A stretch of 64,000 nt of DNA from Streptomyces camelliae (GCF_027625935.1 NZ_CP115300.1:6014001-6078000), one strand, 5' to 3'. Shown: positions 32,238 to 42,820, counted from the first letter of the stretch. A program made the numbers and translations. Notes: generated by a model not told the origin, from the letters alone.

Positions 32238-32266
32238 AGTATCGCGCGGCGGCCGATCACTCGCAA
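32238..32266 (-). promoter_or_regulatory. Promoter of the MarR gene
   Basis: On the minus strand TTGCGA (32261-32266), 17 bases, GATACT (32238-32243), then six bases to the ATG: a leaderless-type promoter. It abuts the first AAAGTAGCTTT operator copy at 32268. Confidence 0.6.
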
Positions 32267-32267
32267 G

Positions 32268-32337
32268 AAAGTAGCTTTGCGGAAAGTAGCTTGTAAAAAA
32301 GTAGCTTAGAGCTAAGCTAGTTCCCGCCAAGCTACTT
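32268..32337. promoter_or_regulatory. MarR operator array
   Basis: AAAGTAGCTTT (32268-32278), AAAGTAGCTT (32283-32292), the palindrome TAGCTTA-GAGC-TAAGCTA (32302-32319, preceded by AAG) and AAGCTACTT (32329-32337) repeat one core in both orientations across the divergent MarR/MFS gap. They cover the start sites of both genes, as expected for an autoregulated MarR repressor. Confidence 0.8.
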
Positions 32338-32352
32338 ACAGGGGGTCGGCAG

Positions 32353-33678
32353 ATGAAGAGACAGCGACAGCTCCCGGCGGAGTGGGTGCTGCCCGTCACC
32401 GCCGCGGTCAACGGCGTCGGCACCGGCATGTACGTGCCGTTCACGCTGGTCTTCTTCCACGCCGTGACCGGACTGTCCTTCCCGGTCGTCGGCGCCGTGC
32501 TCACCGCCACCGGCCTCGCGGGCATAGCCGTACTGCCGCTCGCCGGGACGGCGGTGGACCGGTACGGTGCGAAGCGGGTGCTCCACGTGCTCTACGGCGT
32601 TCGGGTCGCCGGTTTCGCCCTCTATCCCTTCGCCCACTCCCTCCCCGCCTTCGCCGCCGTGGCCCTGGTCACCGCAGCGGCCGACCGGGCCTTCCCCGCC
32701 GCCCAGCAGTCCCTGATCGGCGAAGTGGCGCGCGGGGCCGGCCGGGACCGGCTGCAGGCGGCGACACGCGCGCTGCAGAACGCCGGCAGCGGCGCCGGCG
32801 CACTGCTGGCCACGCTGGTCATCTCCCTTGCGGGCAGCACCGGTTACACCTACGCGGCCTGGGGCAACGCCCTCGCCTTCGCACTCGCGGCACTGCTGCT
32901 GCGCCCGCTGCGGCCGGTGCGCACGGCGGGTGGAGCCACCACCGTGCGCCGGGCGGGCGCGGGCTACCGGCTGGTCCTCGCCGACCGGCCCTTCCTGGTC
33001 GTCACCGGCGCCAACTTCCTGAACGCGCTGAACTATTCGGCCCTCTCGGTGCTCTTCCCGCTGTTCATGGTGGAGTGGCTGCGCGGGCCCGCGGTGCTCA
33101 CCGGTGCCGCGTTCACCCTGAACACCCTGCTGTGCGCGGTGGCCGGTGTCGCCGTCGGCGCGCGGGTCCGGCGTACGGGTGCCCGGCGCACCCGGGCGGC
33201 GGCGCTGGGCGGCTCCCTGTTCGCGGCCGCGTTCGCCGCACAGATCGTGCTCGGCACGCTGCGGCCGGGCTCGGCCGCGGTCCTCGGCACGGCCCTGGCC
33301 GCCGTGGCCGTCGTCTACACCCTCGGCGAGCTGATCCACAGCCCCGCCGCCGAGGTGCTGGCCGTCTCGGCGGCGCCCGGGGCAGTACGCGGCCGGTATC
33401 TGGCGGCCTACCAGATGTCCTGGTCGCTGGCGAAGGCGGTGGCGCCGTCCCTGTTCACGGCCCTGCTCGCGCTGGACGGCCGGGCTCCGTGGGCGGTCCT
33501 CGTCCTGACGTCGGCGCTCGCCGCCACGCTCCTGATCCGGGTGGAGCACCGGCTCCCGGCGGAGGCGGTACGGCCGCTGCCGGTGACGGTGACGGTGACG
33601 GTGACCGGCGGCCGTGCTCCGCTCACCCCTGCGACAACCCTCGAAGCCACCCCCGTCCCCGAAGGATCCCGGCCGTGA
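32353..33678 (+). CDS. MFS exporter
   Basis: A 441-residue major facilitator with about twelve helices. The loop 2-3 signature is GTAVDRYGAKRV. The N terminus is short and basic (KRQRQ), and the C-terminal tail (about 405-441) is Pro/Thr-rich with a VTVTVTVTG stretch encoded by a GGTGAC repeat near 33582-33606. Likely a drug or metabolite exporter controlled by the divergent MarR repressor. ATG 32353 has AGGGGG seven bases upstream. It overlaps the following EamA gene by four bases (GTGA), so the two exporters are co-translated. Confidence 0.92.
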   Translation: MKRQRQLPAEWVLPVTAAVNGVGTGMYVPFTLVFFHAVTGLSFPVVGAVLTATGLAGIAVLPLAGTAVDRYGAKRVLHVLYGVRVAGFALYPFAHSLPAFAAVALVTAAADRAFPAAQQSLIGEVARGAGRDRLQAATRALQNAGSGAGALLATLVISLAGSTGYTYAAWGNALAFALAALLLRPLRPVRTAGGATTVRRAGAGYRLVLADRPFLVVTGANFLNALNYSALSVLFPLFMVEWLRGPAVLTGAAFTLNTLLCAVAGVAVGARVRRTGARRTRAAALGGSLFAAAFAAQIVLGTLRPGSAAVLGTALAAVAVVYTLGELIHSPAAEVLAVSAAPGAVRGRYLAAYQMSWSLAKAVAPSLFTALLALDGRAPWAVLVLTSALAATLLIRVEHRLPAEAVRPLPVTVTVTVTGGRAPLTPATTLEATPVPEGSRP

Positions 33679-34628
33679 AACGCTCCGCAGCCACCATCGC
33701 GCTCACCGCCCTCGCCCCCGTCTCCTGGGGCACCACCTACGCGGTCACCACCGAGTTCCTCCCGCCGGACCGCCCGCTGTTCACGGCCCTGACCCGCGCC
33801 CTGCCCGCCGGCCTGCTACTGCTCGCCGTCACCCGGGTGCTGCCGAAGGGCGCCTGGTGGTGGAGGGCGCTGGTGCTCGGCGCGCTGAACATCGGCGCCT
33901 TCTTCCCGCTGCTGTTCGTCTCGGCGTACCGGCTGCCCGGCGGGATGGCCGCGGTCGTCGGCTCGGTCCAGCCGCTGTTCGTCGTAGGCCTCTCGGCGCT
34001 GCTGCTGGGGCAGCGGCCGGCCGCGCGCACGCTGGTCACCGGTGCCGTGGCCGCACTCGGCGTCAGCCTCGTCGTCCTCCAGGGAGCCGGAGCCCTCGAC
34101 GCGACAGGCGTGCTCGCGGCCGTGGCCTCCACCGCCTCGATGGCCGCCGGTACGGTGCTGACCAAGCGGTGGGGCCGCCCGGACGGCGTCGGCCCGCTCG
34201 CCCTCACCGGCTGGCAGCTCACCGCCGGCGGCCTGCTCATCGCGCCGGTCGCATTCCTGGCGGAGGGCGCCCCGCCGGCCCTGGACGGCCGAGCCGTGGG
34301 CGGCTATGTCTACCTGGCGCTGGCCAACACGGCGGTGGCGTACTGGCTCTGGTTCCGCGGCATCGGCCGGCTCCGCGCCACCCAGGTCGCCTTCCTCGGC
34401 CCGCTGTCCCCGCTGACCGCGGCCGTCGTCGGCTGGGCGGCGCTCGGACAGTCGCTGACCCCGGTGCAGGTGGCGGGGATGGCGCTGGCGTTCGGGGCGA
34501 CGCTGGGGGGACAGCTCGGGGGAGGGGCGGTGGCGGGCGGTAGGGGCGTCGGCCGATCGTTCAGTTTCTCTGAAGAGAATGGTCGTAAAGTTTCGATGGA
34601 CCTGGAAGATCACTCGCTGCGACGGTAG
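33675..34628 (+). CDS. EamA/DMT-family transporter
   Basis: A 317-residue drug/metabolite transporter with ten helices in two EamA repeats (about 8-135 and 148-285). APVSWGTTYAV opens the first repeat, and ALANTAVAYWLWFRGIGRLRATQVAFLGPLSPLTA is the typical last part of the second. The C-terminal 30 residues (FSFSEENGRKVSMDLEDHS) are soluble and less GC-biased, as if the frame had been extended beyond the usual end. The GTG overlaps the MFS stop, placing it under the MarR-controlled promoter. Confidence 0.9.
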   Translation: MKRSAATIALTALAPVSWGTTYAVTTEFLPPDRPLFTALTRALPAGLLLLAVTRVLPKGAWWWRALVLGALNIGAFFPLLFVSAYRLPGGMAAVVGSVQPLFVVGLSALLLGQRPAARTLVTGAVAALGVSLVVLQGAGALDATGVLAAVASTASMAAGTVLTKRWGRPDGVGPLALTGWQLTAGGLLIAPVAFLAEGAPPALDGRAVGGYVYLALANTAVAYWLWFRGIGRLRATQVAFLGPLSPLTAAVVGWAALGQSLTPVQVAGMALAFGATLGGQLGGGAVAGGRGVGRSFSFSEENGRKVSMDLEDHSLRR

Positions 34629-34661
34629 GAGCACGCATCCGCTCCCGCCGAAAGGACCCGA

Positions 34662-35567
34662 GTGACAGCCACCCTGGACCGGACCACCACCCGCCCCCCG
34701 ACCGCCGTCGCCCCTCTGCTCGGCCTCGCCTGTGCGGCCGTGGCGACGGTCGTCTGGTCCGGCAGCTTCGTCACCTCCCGAGGCCTGCACGACAGCGTCC
34801 CGCCCGTCCAGCACGCCTTCTGGCGCTGGGTGATCGCGTCGGCCGCCGTGGCGCCGTTCGGCGCCCGGCAGGCCTGGCGGCAGCGGGCGCTGTTCCGCCG
34901 GCACGCCCGCCATGTCGTCCTCGCCTCCCTCCTCGGCGTGGCCGTCTACAACACGCTCGTCAACCAGGCCGGCCTCACCACCTCCGCCGCCACCATGGGC
35001 ATGATCATGGCCGCCTCGCCGGTGCTGATGGCGGCGTTCGAACGGCTGGGCGGCGTACGGCTCGGCGCGCGGCGCACCACCGGGCTGCTGATCGCCTGCG
35101 CGGGCGTGGCACTGCTGGTGGGCGGCGCCGCGCGTTTCTCGGCCGGCGGCCTGTGGATGATCGCGGCCGCCTGCTGCTTCGCGGGCTACAGCGCGCTGCT
35201 GCGCCGCACGCCGGCCGAACTGACGGGTGTGGCCTTCCTGTTCACCACCTTCGTCATCGGCACGGTCCTCCTCCTCCCCGCCCAGGCGGCGAGCCTGGCG
35301 GTGCAGGGCGGCTTCACCCCGACCCCCGGCACGATCGCCCCACTCCTCTACGTCGGCGTGGCCTCCTCGGCGGTGGCCTTCTTCGCCTGGAACAAGGCCA
35401 TCGCCCTGATCGGCGCGACCCGCGCGGGCGTCGTCTACTACCTTCAGCCGGTCTGCGTGGCCGTCCTGTCCTGGCTCGTCCTGGGCGAGCGGACGACCTG
35501 GCCGCAGCTGCTGTCGATGGCGCTGATCCTGGGAGGGGTGGTGCTGGGCGCGGGGTCACGGCGCTGA
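34662..35567 (+). CDS. Second EamA/DMT-family transporter
   Basis: A 301-residue ten-helix EamA transporter only distantly similar to its upstream neighbour. First repeat about 15-140 (VATVVWSGSFVTSRGL), second about 155-300 (AFFAWNKAIALIGATRAGVVYYLQPVCVAVLSWLVLGE). The substrate is unknown; the DMT family exports metabolites and amino acids. GTG 34662 has AAAGGA at a good distance. It starts 33 bases after the previous EamA gene and may be in the same transcript or have its own promoter inside the previous gene's AT-richer end. Confidence 0.9.
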   Translation: MTATLDRTTTRPPTAVAPLLGLACAAVATVVWSGSFVTSRGLHDSVPPVQHAFWRWVIASAAVAPFGARQAWRQRALFRRHARHVVLASLLGVAVYNTLVNQAGLTTSAATMGMIMAASPVLMAAFERLGGVRLGARRTTGLLIACAGVALLVGGAARFSAGGLWMIAAACCFAGYSALLRRTPAELTGVAFLFTTFVIGTVLLLPAQAASLAVQGGFTPTPGTIAPLLYVGVASSAVAFFAWNKAIALIGATRAGVVYYLQPVCVAVLSWLVLGERTTWPQLLSMALILGGVVLGAGSRR

Positions 35568-35571
35568 CGTG

Positions 35572-35577
35572 TAGCTT
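35572..35577 (+). promoter_or_regulatory. Candidate leaderless -10 element of the LysR gene
   Basis: TAGCTT ends exactly six bases before the ATG at 35584, and no ribosome binding site lies in the 16-base gap after the EamA stop. Confidence 0.4.
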
Positions 35578-35583
35578 TCCGGC

Positions 35584-36513
35584 ATGGCCGAGTGGGACAT
35601 CCGGAAGCTGCAGATCCTGCGCACCCTGCGCGAGCGCGAGACGGTGACCGCGACGGCCGAGGCCCTGCACATGACCCCGTCCGCGGTCTCCCAGCAGCTC
35701 ACCAACCTCGCCCGGCAACTCGGCGTCCCCCTGCTGGAGGCCCGGGGCCGCCGGGTACGTCTCACCGACGCGGCGCGCCTGGTGCTGACCCACACGGAGC
35801 CGCTCTTCGAGCAACTGGAGCGTGCGGAGGCCGCGTTGGCGGCGTACACCGAGGGGGAGGCGGGAGAGGTCCGGGTCGGCGCCTTCTCGACCTCGGTCCC
35901 CGCCCTCGTCGTACCGGCCGTACGGGCCCTGCGGGAGGCGCACCCAGGGGTGACCGTCCGGGTACGGGAGGCGGAGGCGGCCGAGGCCTACGACCTCCTG
36001 ACCGCGGGCGACGTGGACGTGGCCCTGTCCCTGGCGGCGTCGGCCCCCAGCGCGGCCGACCCCCGCTTCACCCAAGTCCCGCTGCTGGCCGACCCCCTGG
36101 ACGTGGCCCTGCCCCCCGGCCACCCGCTCGCGCGCACGCCGGCCCTGTCCCTGACCGACCTGGCCGCCGAACCCTGGATCTTCGGCGGCAGCGGCCCCTG
36201 GTCCGACATCACCCGCCGCGCCTGCGAGTCCGCCGGCTTCAGCCCCCACCAGGGCCACTCGGCCTCCGGCTGGACCGCCATCCTCGCCATGGTCGAGGCG
36301 GGCATGGGCGTGGCCCTGGTCCCGCGGATGGCGGCGGGGCGACGTGCCGGGGTGGTGCTGCGGGACCTGGGAGCGGACGGCCCGGTGCGGCATGTGACGG
36401 CGGCGGTCCGCAGGGGCGGGGAGACGGGGCGGGCGGTGAGCCGGGTGCTGGGGGCGCTTCGGGAGGCGGCGGCCGACGGGCGCTCAGGTGTCGACTCGGA
36501 TGCGCGGCCGTAG
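35584..36513 (+). CDS. LysR-family transcriptional regulator
   Basis: A 309-residue LysR regulator. The N-terminal winged helix (1-62) has the classic ETVTATAEALHMTPSAVSQQLTNLARQLGVPLLEARGR pattern; the substrate-binding domain (about 88-295) includes VRVGAFSTSVPALVVPAVRAL. It is encoded on the same strand immediately after an EamA exporter rather than divergent from its target, so it may regulate the exporter cluster or a distant gene. The ligand is unknown. Confidence 0.92.
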   Translation: MAEWDIRKLQILRTLRERETVTATAEALHMTPSAVSQQLTNLARQLGVPLLEARGRRVRLTDAARLVLTHTEPLFEQLERAEAALAAYTEGEAGEVRVGAFSTSVPALVVPAVRALREAHPGVTVRVREAEAAEAYDLLTAGDVDVALSLAASAPSAADPRFTQVPLLADPLDVALPPGHPLARTPALSLTDLAAEPWIFGGSGPWSDITRRACESAGFSPHQGHSASGWTAILAMVEAGMGVALVPRMAAGRRAGVVLRDLGADGPVRHVTAAVRRGGETGRAVSRVLGALREAAADGRSGVDSDARP

Positions 36514-36577
36514 GGAAGACAACGGTCTGGACGGCGGACAGGACCGCCGGGCGGTGCGGGTGAAGGGGGATCGAGCC

Positions 36578-37291
36578 ATGGAGAGTGCGGTCACGGCGCT
36601 GGTGGTGCAGAACACCCCGTACGGGGGTCCTGAGCGGTGGGGTGACTGGCTGGCCGAGGGCGGGGTCCGGGTCGAGGTGGTCCGGGGGGACGTGGGGGAG
36701 GCCTTGCCGGCCCGGCTGGCACATGACGCGCTGATCGTGCTGGGCGGTGCGTACTTGCCGGACGACGACGAGCGGGCGCCGTGGCTGCCGGCGGTCCGGG
36801 CCTTGATGAGCCAGGCCCTGGACCGGAACGTGCCCGTGTTCGGGATCTGTCTCGGCGGACAGATGCTCGCGCAGGTGGCGGGCGGAAGGGTGGCGGCGGA
36901 GCACGGCGAACCCGAGTTCGGGAGCACCGCGCTGACGCTGCTGCCGGACGCGGCGCAGGACCCGCTGTTCGCCGGGCTGCCCACCCGGCCGACGGCGATG
37001 GAGAACCACGTCGACGCGATCGTACGGCTGCCCGACGGGGCCCGGTGGCTGGCCAGCAGCGAGCGGTGCCCCTACCAGGCCTTCCGGGTCGGGCAAGCGG
37101 CCTGGGGGGTGCAGTTCCACCCCGAGATCGGCCCGGACCGCATTCCCCACTGGCCCGCCGGCCGGCTGGAGCGTTACGGAGTGGATCCGGCGGAGCTGTA
37201 CCGCCGCGCGGTGCTGGAGGATCCGGCTGCCGCCCCGACATGGCGGGAAGTGGCCCTGCGCTTCGCGGCACGCGTACGGGACCAGCGGTAG
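36578..37291 (+). CDS. Class I glutamine amidotransferase-like protein
   Basis: A 237-residue stand-alone triad amidotransferase. The nucleophile elbow is VFGICLGGQM with C91, and the His-Glu pair is in WGVQFHPEIG (about residue 180). The fold resembles GMP-synthase amidotransferase domains and gamma-glutamyl-polyamine or gamma-glutamyl hydrolases acting alone; no synthetase partner is nearby. ATG 36578 has GGGGGA upstream; the frame opens earlier at 36488 inside the end of the LysR gene. A bidirectional terminator separates it from pepN. Confidence 0.88.
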   Translation: MESAVTALVVQNTPYGGPERWGDWLAEGGVRVEVVRGDVGEALPARLAHDALIVLGGAYLPDDDERAPWLPAVRALMSQALDRNVPVFGICLGGQMLAQVAGGRVAAEHGEPEFGSTALTLLPDAAQDPLFAGLPTRPTAMENHVDAIVRLPDGARWLASSERCPYQAFRVGQAAWGVQFHPEIGPDRIPHWPAGRLERYGVDPAELYRRAVLEDPAAAPTWREVALRFAARVRDQR

Positions 37292-37303
37292 CCGAGCAAG
37301 GCC

Positions 37304-37335
37304 GAGGGCGCCCGGCACACATGCCGGGCGCCCTC
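37304..37335. terminator. Bidirectional hairpin terminator
   Basis: GAGGGCGCCCGGC (37304-37316), loop ACACAT, GCCGGGCGCCCTC (37323-37335): a 13-base perfect stem between the convergent amidotransferase and pepN genes, without a T-tract. Confidence 0.8.
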
Positions 37336-37358
37336 GTCGCCGTATCGGTGAGCGGTGC

Positions 37359-39935
37359 TTACCCGGCCGCCGCCGCATCCGCCGCCTGCGCCCGCAGCGC
37401 CCGCTCCACGCCCGCGCGGGACTCGGAGACGAGGCGGCGCAGGGCCGCGTTCGGGTCGGCCGTGGCGAGCCAGGTGTCGGTCTTGGCGAGGGTCGCCTCG
37501 AAGACCTGGACCGACGGGTAGAGGCCGACGGCGATCTGCTGGGCCATCTCGTGCGAACGGGAGTCCCAGACGCCCTTGAGGACCTCGAAGTACCTGTCCG
37601 CGTACGGCGCCAGCAGCTCACGCTGGTCGGTCTGCACGAAGCCGCCGATCACGGCCTCCTGCACGGCGTTCGGCAGCTTGTCGGAGTCGATCACCGAGGA
37701 CCAGGCCTCCGCCTTGGCCTCCTCCGTCGGGCGGGCCGCGCGGGCGGTGGCCGCGTGCCGCTCACCGGCCGCGGTCTTGTCCCGCTCGTACTCGGCCGCG
37801 ATCTCCGCCTCGTCGAAGCGCCCGACCGCCGCCAGCCGCTCCACGAACGCCCAGCGCAGCTCGGTGTCCACGGCCAGGCCCTCGACGGTGTGCGTGCCCT
37901 CCAGCAGCGCCTCCAGCAGGTCCAGCTGCTCGGGCGTACGGGCCGTCGCCGCGAAGGCACGGGCCCAGGCCAGCTGGTGGTCGCTCGCCGGCTCGGCGGC
38001 CCGCAGGTGCGCCAGCGTGGCGTCGGTCCAGCGGGTCAGCAGGGACTCGCGGGCGGTGGGGTCGGCGTACAGGTCGATCGCCAGCTTCACCTGGCGGTGC
38101 AGCGACTGCACGACACCGATGTCCGACTCCTTGCCGATGCCCGACAGGACCAGGGACAGGTAGTCGCGGGTCGCCAGCTCCGCGTCCCGCGTCATGTCCC
38201 AGGCCGACGCCCAGCACAGCGCGCGCGGCAGGGACTGCTCGAAGTCGCCGAGGTGTTCGGTGACCGTCTTCAGCGAGTCCTCGTCGAGGCGGACCTTGGC
38301 GTACGACAGGTCGTCGTCGTTCAGCAGGACGACGGCGGGGCGCGCCCGGCCCGTCAGCTGCGGTACGGCCGTCAGCTCGCCGTCGACGTCCAGCTCGATC
38401 CGGTCCGTGCGCACCAGCTTGCCGCTCGCGGCGTCGAGGTCGTACACGCCGATCGCGATGCGGTGCGGACGCAGCACCGGCTCGCCCTTGGCGCCGGCGG
38501 GCAGCGCCGGGGCCTCCTGGCGGACCGCGAAGGAGGTGACGACACCGTCGGCGTCCGTGGCGATCTCCGGGCGCAGGATGTTGATGCCGGCCGTCTCCAG
38601 CCACTTCTTCGACCAGGTCTTCAGGTCGCGCCCGGAGGTCTCCTCCAGCGCGCCCAGCAGGTCGGACAGGCGGGTGTTGCCGAACGCGTGCGCCTTGAAG
38701 TACGCCTGCACGCCCTTGAAGAACTCGTCCTCGCCGACGTACGCGACGAGCTGCTTGAGGACGGAGGCACCCTTGGCGTACGTGATGCCGTCGAAGTTGA
38801 CGAGGACGTCGTCCAGGTCACGGATGTCCGCCATGATCGGGTGCGTCGACGGCAGCTGGTCCTGCCGGTACGCCCAGGTCTTCATGGAGTTGGCGAACGT
38901 CGTCCACGAGTGCGGCCAGCGCGAGCCGGGCGCGGCGGCCTGGCAGGCGATGGAGGTGTAGGTGGCGAACGACTCGTTCAGCCACAGGTCGTTCCACCAC
39001 TCCATGGTGACGAGGTCGCCGAACCACATGTGGGCCAGCTCGTGCAGGATCGTCTCCGCCCGCACCTCGTACGCCGCGTCGGTCACCTTGGACCGGAAGA
39101 CGTACTGGTCCCGGATGGTGACGGCACCGGCGTTCTCCATCGCGCCCGCGTTGAACTCCGGCACGAACAGCTGGTCGTACTTCGCGAAGGGGTACGCGTA
39201 GTCGAACTTCTCCTGGAACCAGTCGAAGCCCTGCCGGGTCACCTCGAAGATCGCGTCCGAGTCCAGGAACTCGGCGAGCGAGGGGCGGCAGTAGATGCCG
39301 AGCGGCACGCTCTGGCCGTCCTTCTCGTACACGCTGTGCACGGAGTGGTACGGGCCGACGATCAGCGCGGTGATGTACGACGAGATGCGCGGGGTCGGCT
39401 CGAAGATCCAGACGTTGCCCTTCGGCTCGGGCGTCGGCGAGTTCGAGACGACCGTCCAGCCCTCGGGCGCCCGCACGGTGAACTGGAAGGTGGCCTTCAG
39501 GTCCGGCTGCTCGAACGAGGCAAAGACCCGGCGGGCGTCCGGCACCTCGAACTGGGTGTAGAGGTACGCCTGTTCGTCGACGGGGTCGACGAACCGGTGC
39601 AGTCCCTCGCCGGTGTTGGTGTACGCACAGTCGGCGACCACGCGGAGCCAGTTGCGGCCCTCCAGCAGCCCCGGCAGCGCGATCCGTGAGTCCGCGAAGA
39701 CCTCGGCGGGGTCGAGCGCGTCGCCGTTCAGGGTGACCTCGTGGACGGTGGGCGCCACCAGGTCGATGAAGGACTCGGCACCGCCGCGGGCGACGTCGAA
39801 GCGCACCATGGTCACGGACCGGTAGGTGCCGCCCTCCTGCGCGCCGGAGAGGTCGAGATCGATCTCGTACGAGTCAACGGTGAGCAGCTCGGCCCGCTGC
39901 TGCGCCTCTTCGCGAGTCAGGTTTGTGCCAGGCAC
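37359..39935 (-). CDS. pepN: Aminopeptidase N (M1 metallopeptidase)
   Basis: An 858-residue cytoplasmic M1 aminopeptidase. The exopeptidase motif GAMENAG is near residue 262, and the zinc site HELAH followed by NESFATY (third ligand Glu) near 296-320. The N-terminal beta domain begins at NLTREEAQQRAELLTVDSY, and the C-terminal ERAP1-like helical domain (from about 530) completes the usual length. It removes N-terminal residues from peptides in protein turnover. The start at 39935 is GTG. A second, clearly homologous pepN lies at 54483-57089. Confidence 0.95.
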   Translation of the reverse strand: MPGTNLTREEAQQRAELLTVDSYEIDLDLSGAQEGGTYRSVTMVRFDVARGGAESFIDLVAPTVHEVTLNGDALDPAEVFADSRIALPGLLEGRNWLRVVADCAYTNTGEGLHRFVDPVDEQAYLYTQFEVPDARRVFASFEQPDLKATFQFTVRAPEGWTVVSNSPTPEPKGNVWIFEPTPRISSYITALIVGPYHSVHSVYEKDGQSVPLGIYCRPSLAEFLDSDAIFEVTRQGFDWFQEKFDYAYPFAKYDQLFVPEFNAGAMENAGAVTIRDQYVFRSKVTDAAYEVRAETILHELAHMWFGDLVTMEWWNDLWLNESFATYTSIACQAAAPGSRWPHSWTTFANSMKTWAYRQDQLPSTHPIMADIRDLDDVLVNFDGITYAKGASVLKQLVAYVGEDEFFKGVQAYFKAHAFGNTRLSDLLGALEETSGRDLKTWSKKWLETAGINILRPEIATDADGVVTSFAVRQEAPALPAGAKGEPVLRPHRIAIGVYDLDAASGKLVRTDRIELDVDGELTAVPQLTGRARPAVVLLNDDDLSYAKVRLDEDSLKTVTEHLGDFEQSLPRALCWASAWDMTRDAELATRDYLSLVLSGIGKESDIGVVQSLHRQVKLAIDLYADPTARESLLTRWTDATLAHLRAAEPASDHQLAWARAFAATARTPEQLDLLEALLEGTHTVEGLAVDTELRWAFVERLAAVGRFDEAEIAAEYERDKTAAGERHAATARAARPTEEAKAEAWSSVIDSDKLPNAVQEAVIGGFVQTDQRELLAPYADRYFEVLKGVWDSRSHEMAQQIAVGLYPSVQVFEATLAKTDTWLATADPNAALRRLVSESRAGVERALRAQAADAAAAG

Positions 39936-40047
39936 GCGGTCATCTCCTCGTTATGTGTCGGTTACGCCATCCTTCCATGGGAGCCGCGGGGAACGCGATG
40001 TCCGCATCCCGCCGGTGCCTCCGGGGCCGGGCACGCAGGCTGGACCC

Positions 40048-40524
40048 ATGACGACGACATACACGCCGCGCCCGATTCCGCCCCGGGTGCTGAAGGAGCT
40101 GCGGACCGCCGACGACGCGGGCCGCGCCCCGGCCCCCTTCACCGACGAGGAGGGCGGCGCCCCGCTGCGCTGCTGCCTGCGCCACAGCACGCCGGGCGAG
40201 CGGATCGCCCTGGTCTCCTACGCCCCCCTGCGCCGCTGGGCGGCCGAAACAGGCGCCCGCCCCGGCGCCTACGACGAACAGGGCCCGGTCTTCGTCCACG
40301 CCGACGACTGCCCGGGGCCGGCCAACCCGGCGGTTCTGCCCTTCACCAACGCCCACCGCGTCCTGCGCCGCTACTCCGCCGACGGCCACATCCTGGGCGG
40401 CCACCTGGTGGACACCGGCTTCCCCGCCACCCTCACGGAGGCGTTCGCCGACCCGGAGGTGGCGGTGGTGCATGTGCGGGCGGTGGAGTACGGGTGCTTT
40501 CTGTACGAGGTGCGGCGGGGCTAG
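40048..40524 (+). CDS. DUF1203-family protein
   Basis: A 158-residue protein of the DUF1203 family. Recognisable features are RCCLRHSTPGERIALVSYAPL, GPVFVHADDC, FTNAHRVLRRYSADGHILGGHLVD and VVHVRAVEYGCFLYEVRR. The conserved His, Cys and Asp residues suggest a possible enzyme or metal-binding role, but no activity is established. No signal peptide. ATG 40048 follows the pepN start region divergently; the longer frame to 39826 is antisense to pepN. It ends four bases inside the convergent next gene. Confidence 0.85.
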   Translation: MTTTYTPRPIPPRVLKELRTADDAGRAPAPFTDEEGGAPLRCCLRHSTPGERIALVSYAPLRRWAAETGARPGAYDEQGPVFVHADDCPGPANPAVLPFTNAHRVLRRYSADGHILGGHLVDTGFPATLTEAFADPEVAVVHVRAVEYGCFLYEVRRG

Positions 40525-41414
40525 GGACCAGGAGGCCAGGCCTGGTCGGTCGCGACCCGGGTGAACTCACCCTCGCGCCACCAGAACACCGAGGGGCTCA
40601 GCGCGCCCGGTGACTGCTCGAAGCCCACGGTGGCGAACCGGGCCATGGTGTGCAGCGAGGGGCCCGCGTCCCCGCCGCGGACGACGTGGAAGGCGAGCTG
40701 GTGCCGGTGCGGCAGCGCGACCAGGACTCCGTCCGGCGCCGATGCGTCCTTGGTGTAGCGGTGTACGACCTCGTCGAGGATCAGGGCGAGGCTCGCGATG
40801 AAGTACGAGCCGCCCATCAGCACGTCGACGTGGGAGCCCTCCTTGTCCCTGACCACCTTGTGCCGGTCGGCACGGACGGCCCGCAGGTTCTGCAGCGCGC
40901 GGTCCCGCAGGGCCGTGGGTTCACCCAGCTCGGCGACGGAGTCCGCGGTCAGCATCTCGACGGTCTCCGGAAGGTCGAGTGCCAGCACTTCCAGCAGCCC
41001 CGGGACCGATCGGGGACCGTACCCGAAGGCCTTCAGGAGCGCGGGATCACCACCGGGAATGAACCGGGGAAAGAGCTGGGCCAGGAGCCGTTCGCGCGGC
41101 AGCGCCCTGAGCGCCTGCGGGCCGTCCAGCGAACGGACGACCCGGTCGACGTGCTGGTCCACGAGCGTCCGCCAGCGCCGGGGACCGCGGCTGTCGTTGT
41201 GGCACACGGCCGCGAGGTTGGTGAGGCCGAAGCGCCAGCCCGAGTCCGTGGTCACGCGTCCCGGTTCGACCGTCACCTCGATGCCGCGCTCCGCGAAGGC
41301 CTCGCGGACGAAGGCACGCAGCCGGGCGGCCTCCGCCTCGGACAGAAACGTGAACTCCCCGTCGCGCGGCACGTCCGCGCCGTCACGCCGTACTCCACGC
41401 CGGAACATCCCCAC
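40521..41414 (-). CDS. Unknown 297-aa protein
   Basis: I do not recognise a family. The soluble product is alpha/beta mixed: a helical N-terminal region (FLSEAEAARLRAFVREAFAERGIEVTV), a WRFGLTNLAAVCHND segment resembling peptide-substrate pockets of Streptomyces conserved unknowns, a central helical part, and a beta-rich C-terminal part (VLMGGSYFIASLAL, HQLAFHVVRGGDAG, PSVFWWREGEFTRVA). The GTG at 41414 has AGGGGG five bases away; an ATG two codons later is possible. It is transcribed towards the DUF1203 gene and overlaps it by four bases at the stops. Confidence 0.7.
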   Translation of the reverse strand: MGMFRRGVRRDGADVPRDGEFTFLSEAEAARLRAFVREAFAERGIEVTVEPGRVTTDSGWRFGLTNLAAVCHNDSRGPRRWRTLVDQHVDRVVRSLDGPQALRALPRERLLAQLFPRFIPGGDPALLKAFGYGPRSVPGLLEVLALDLPETVEMLTADSVAELGEPTALRDRALQNLRAVRADRHKVVRDKEGSHVDVLMGGSYFIASLALILDEVVHRYTKDASAPDGVLVALPHRHQLAFHVVRGGDAGPSLHTMARFATVGFEQSPGALSPSVFWWREGEFTRVATDQAWPPGP

Positions 41415-41450
41415 CAGATCCCCCTCGCTCGAAGAAGCGGATCATAGTGA

Positions 41451-41478
41451 GGGGCGGCCACGTGACCGTGACCGCCCC
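41451..41478 (-). terminator. Hairpin terminator downstream of asd
   Basis: GGGGCGG-C-CACG-TGAC-CGTG-A-CCGCCCC: an eleven-pair stem with one internal mismatch and a TGAC loop, 16 bases after the asd stop on the minus strand and upstream of the next minus-strand gene. Confidence 0.65.
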
Positions 41479-41493
41479 TGCCCTGCGCGTGGC

Positions 41494-42820
<1,327 letters not shown>

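Noticed and set aside
33582..33606. GGTGAC repeat as a phase-variation switch in the MFS gene
   Set aside because: Unit length is six bases, so changes would stay in frame and only alter the tail.
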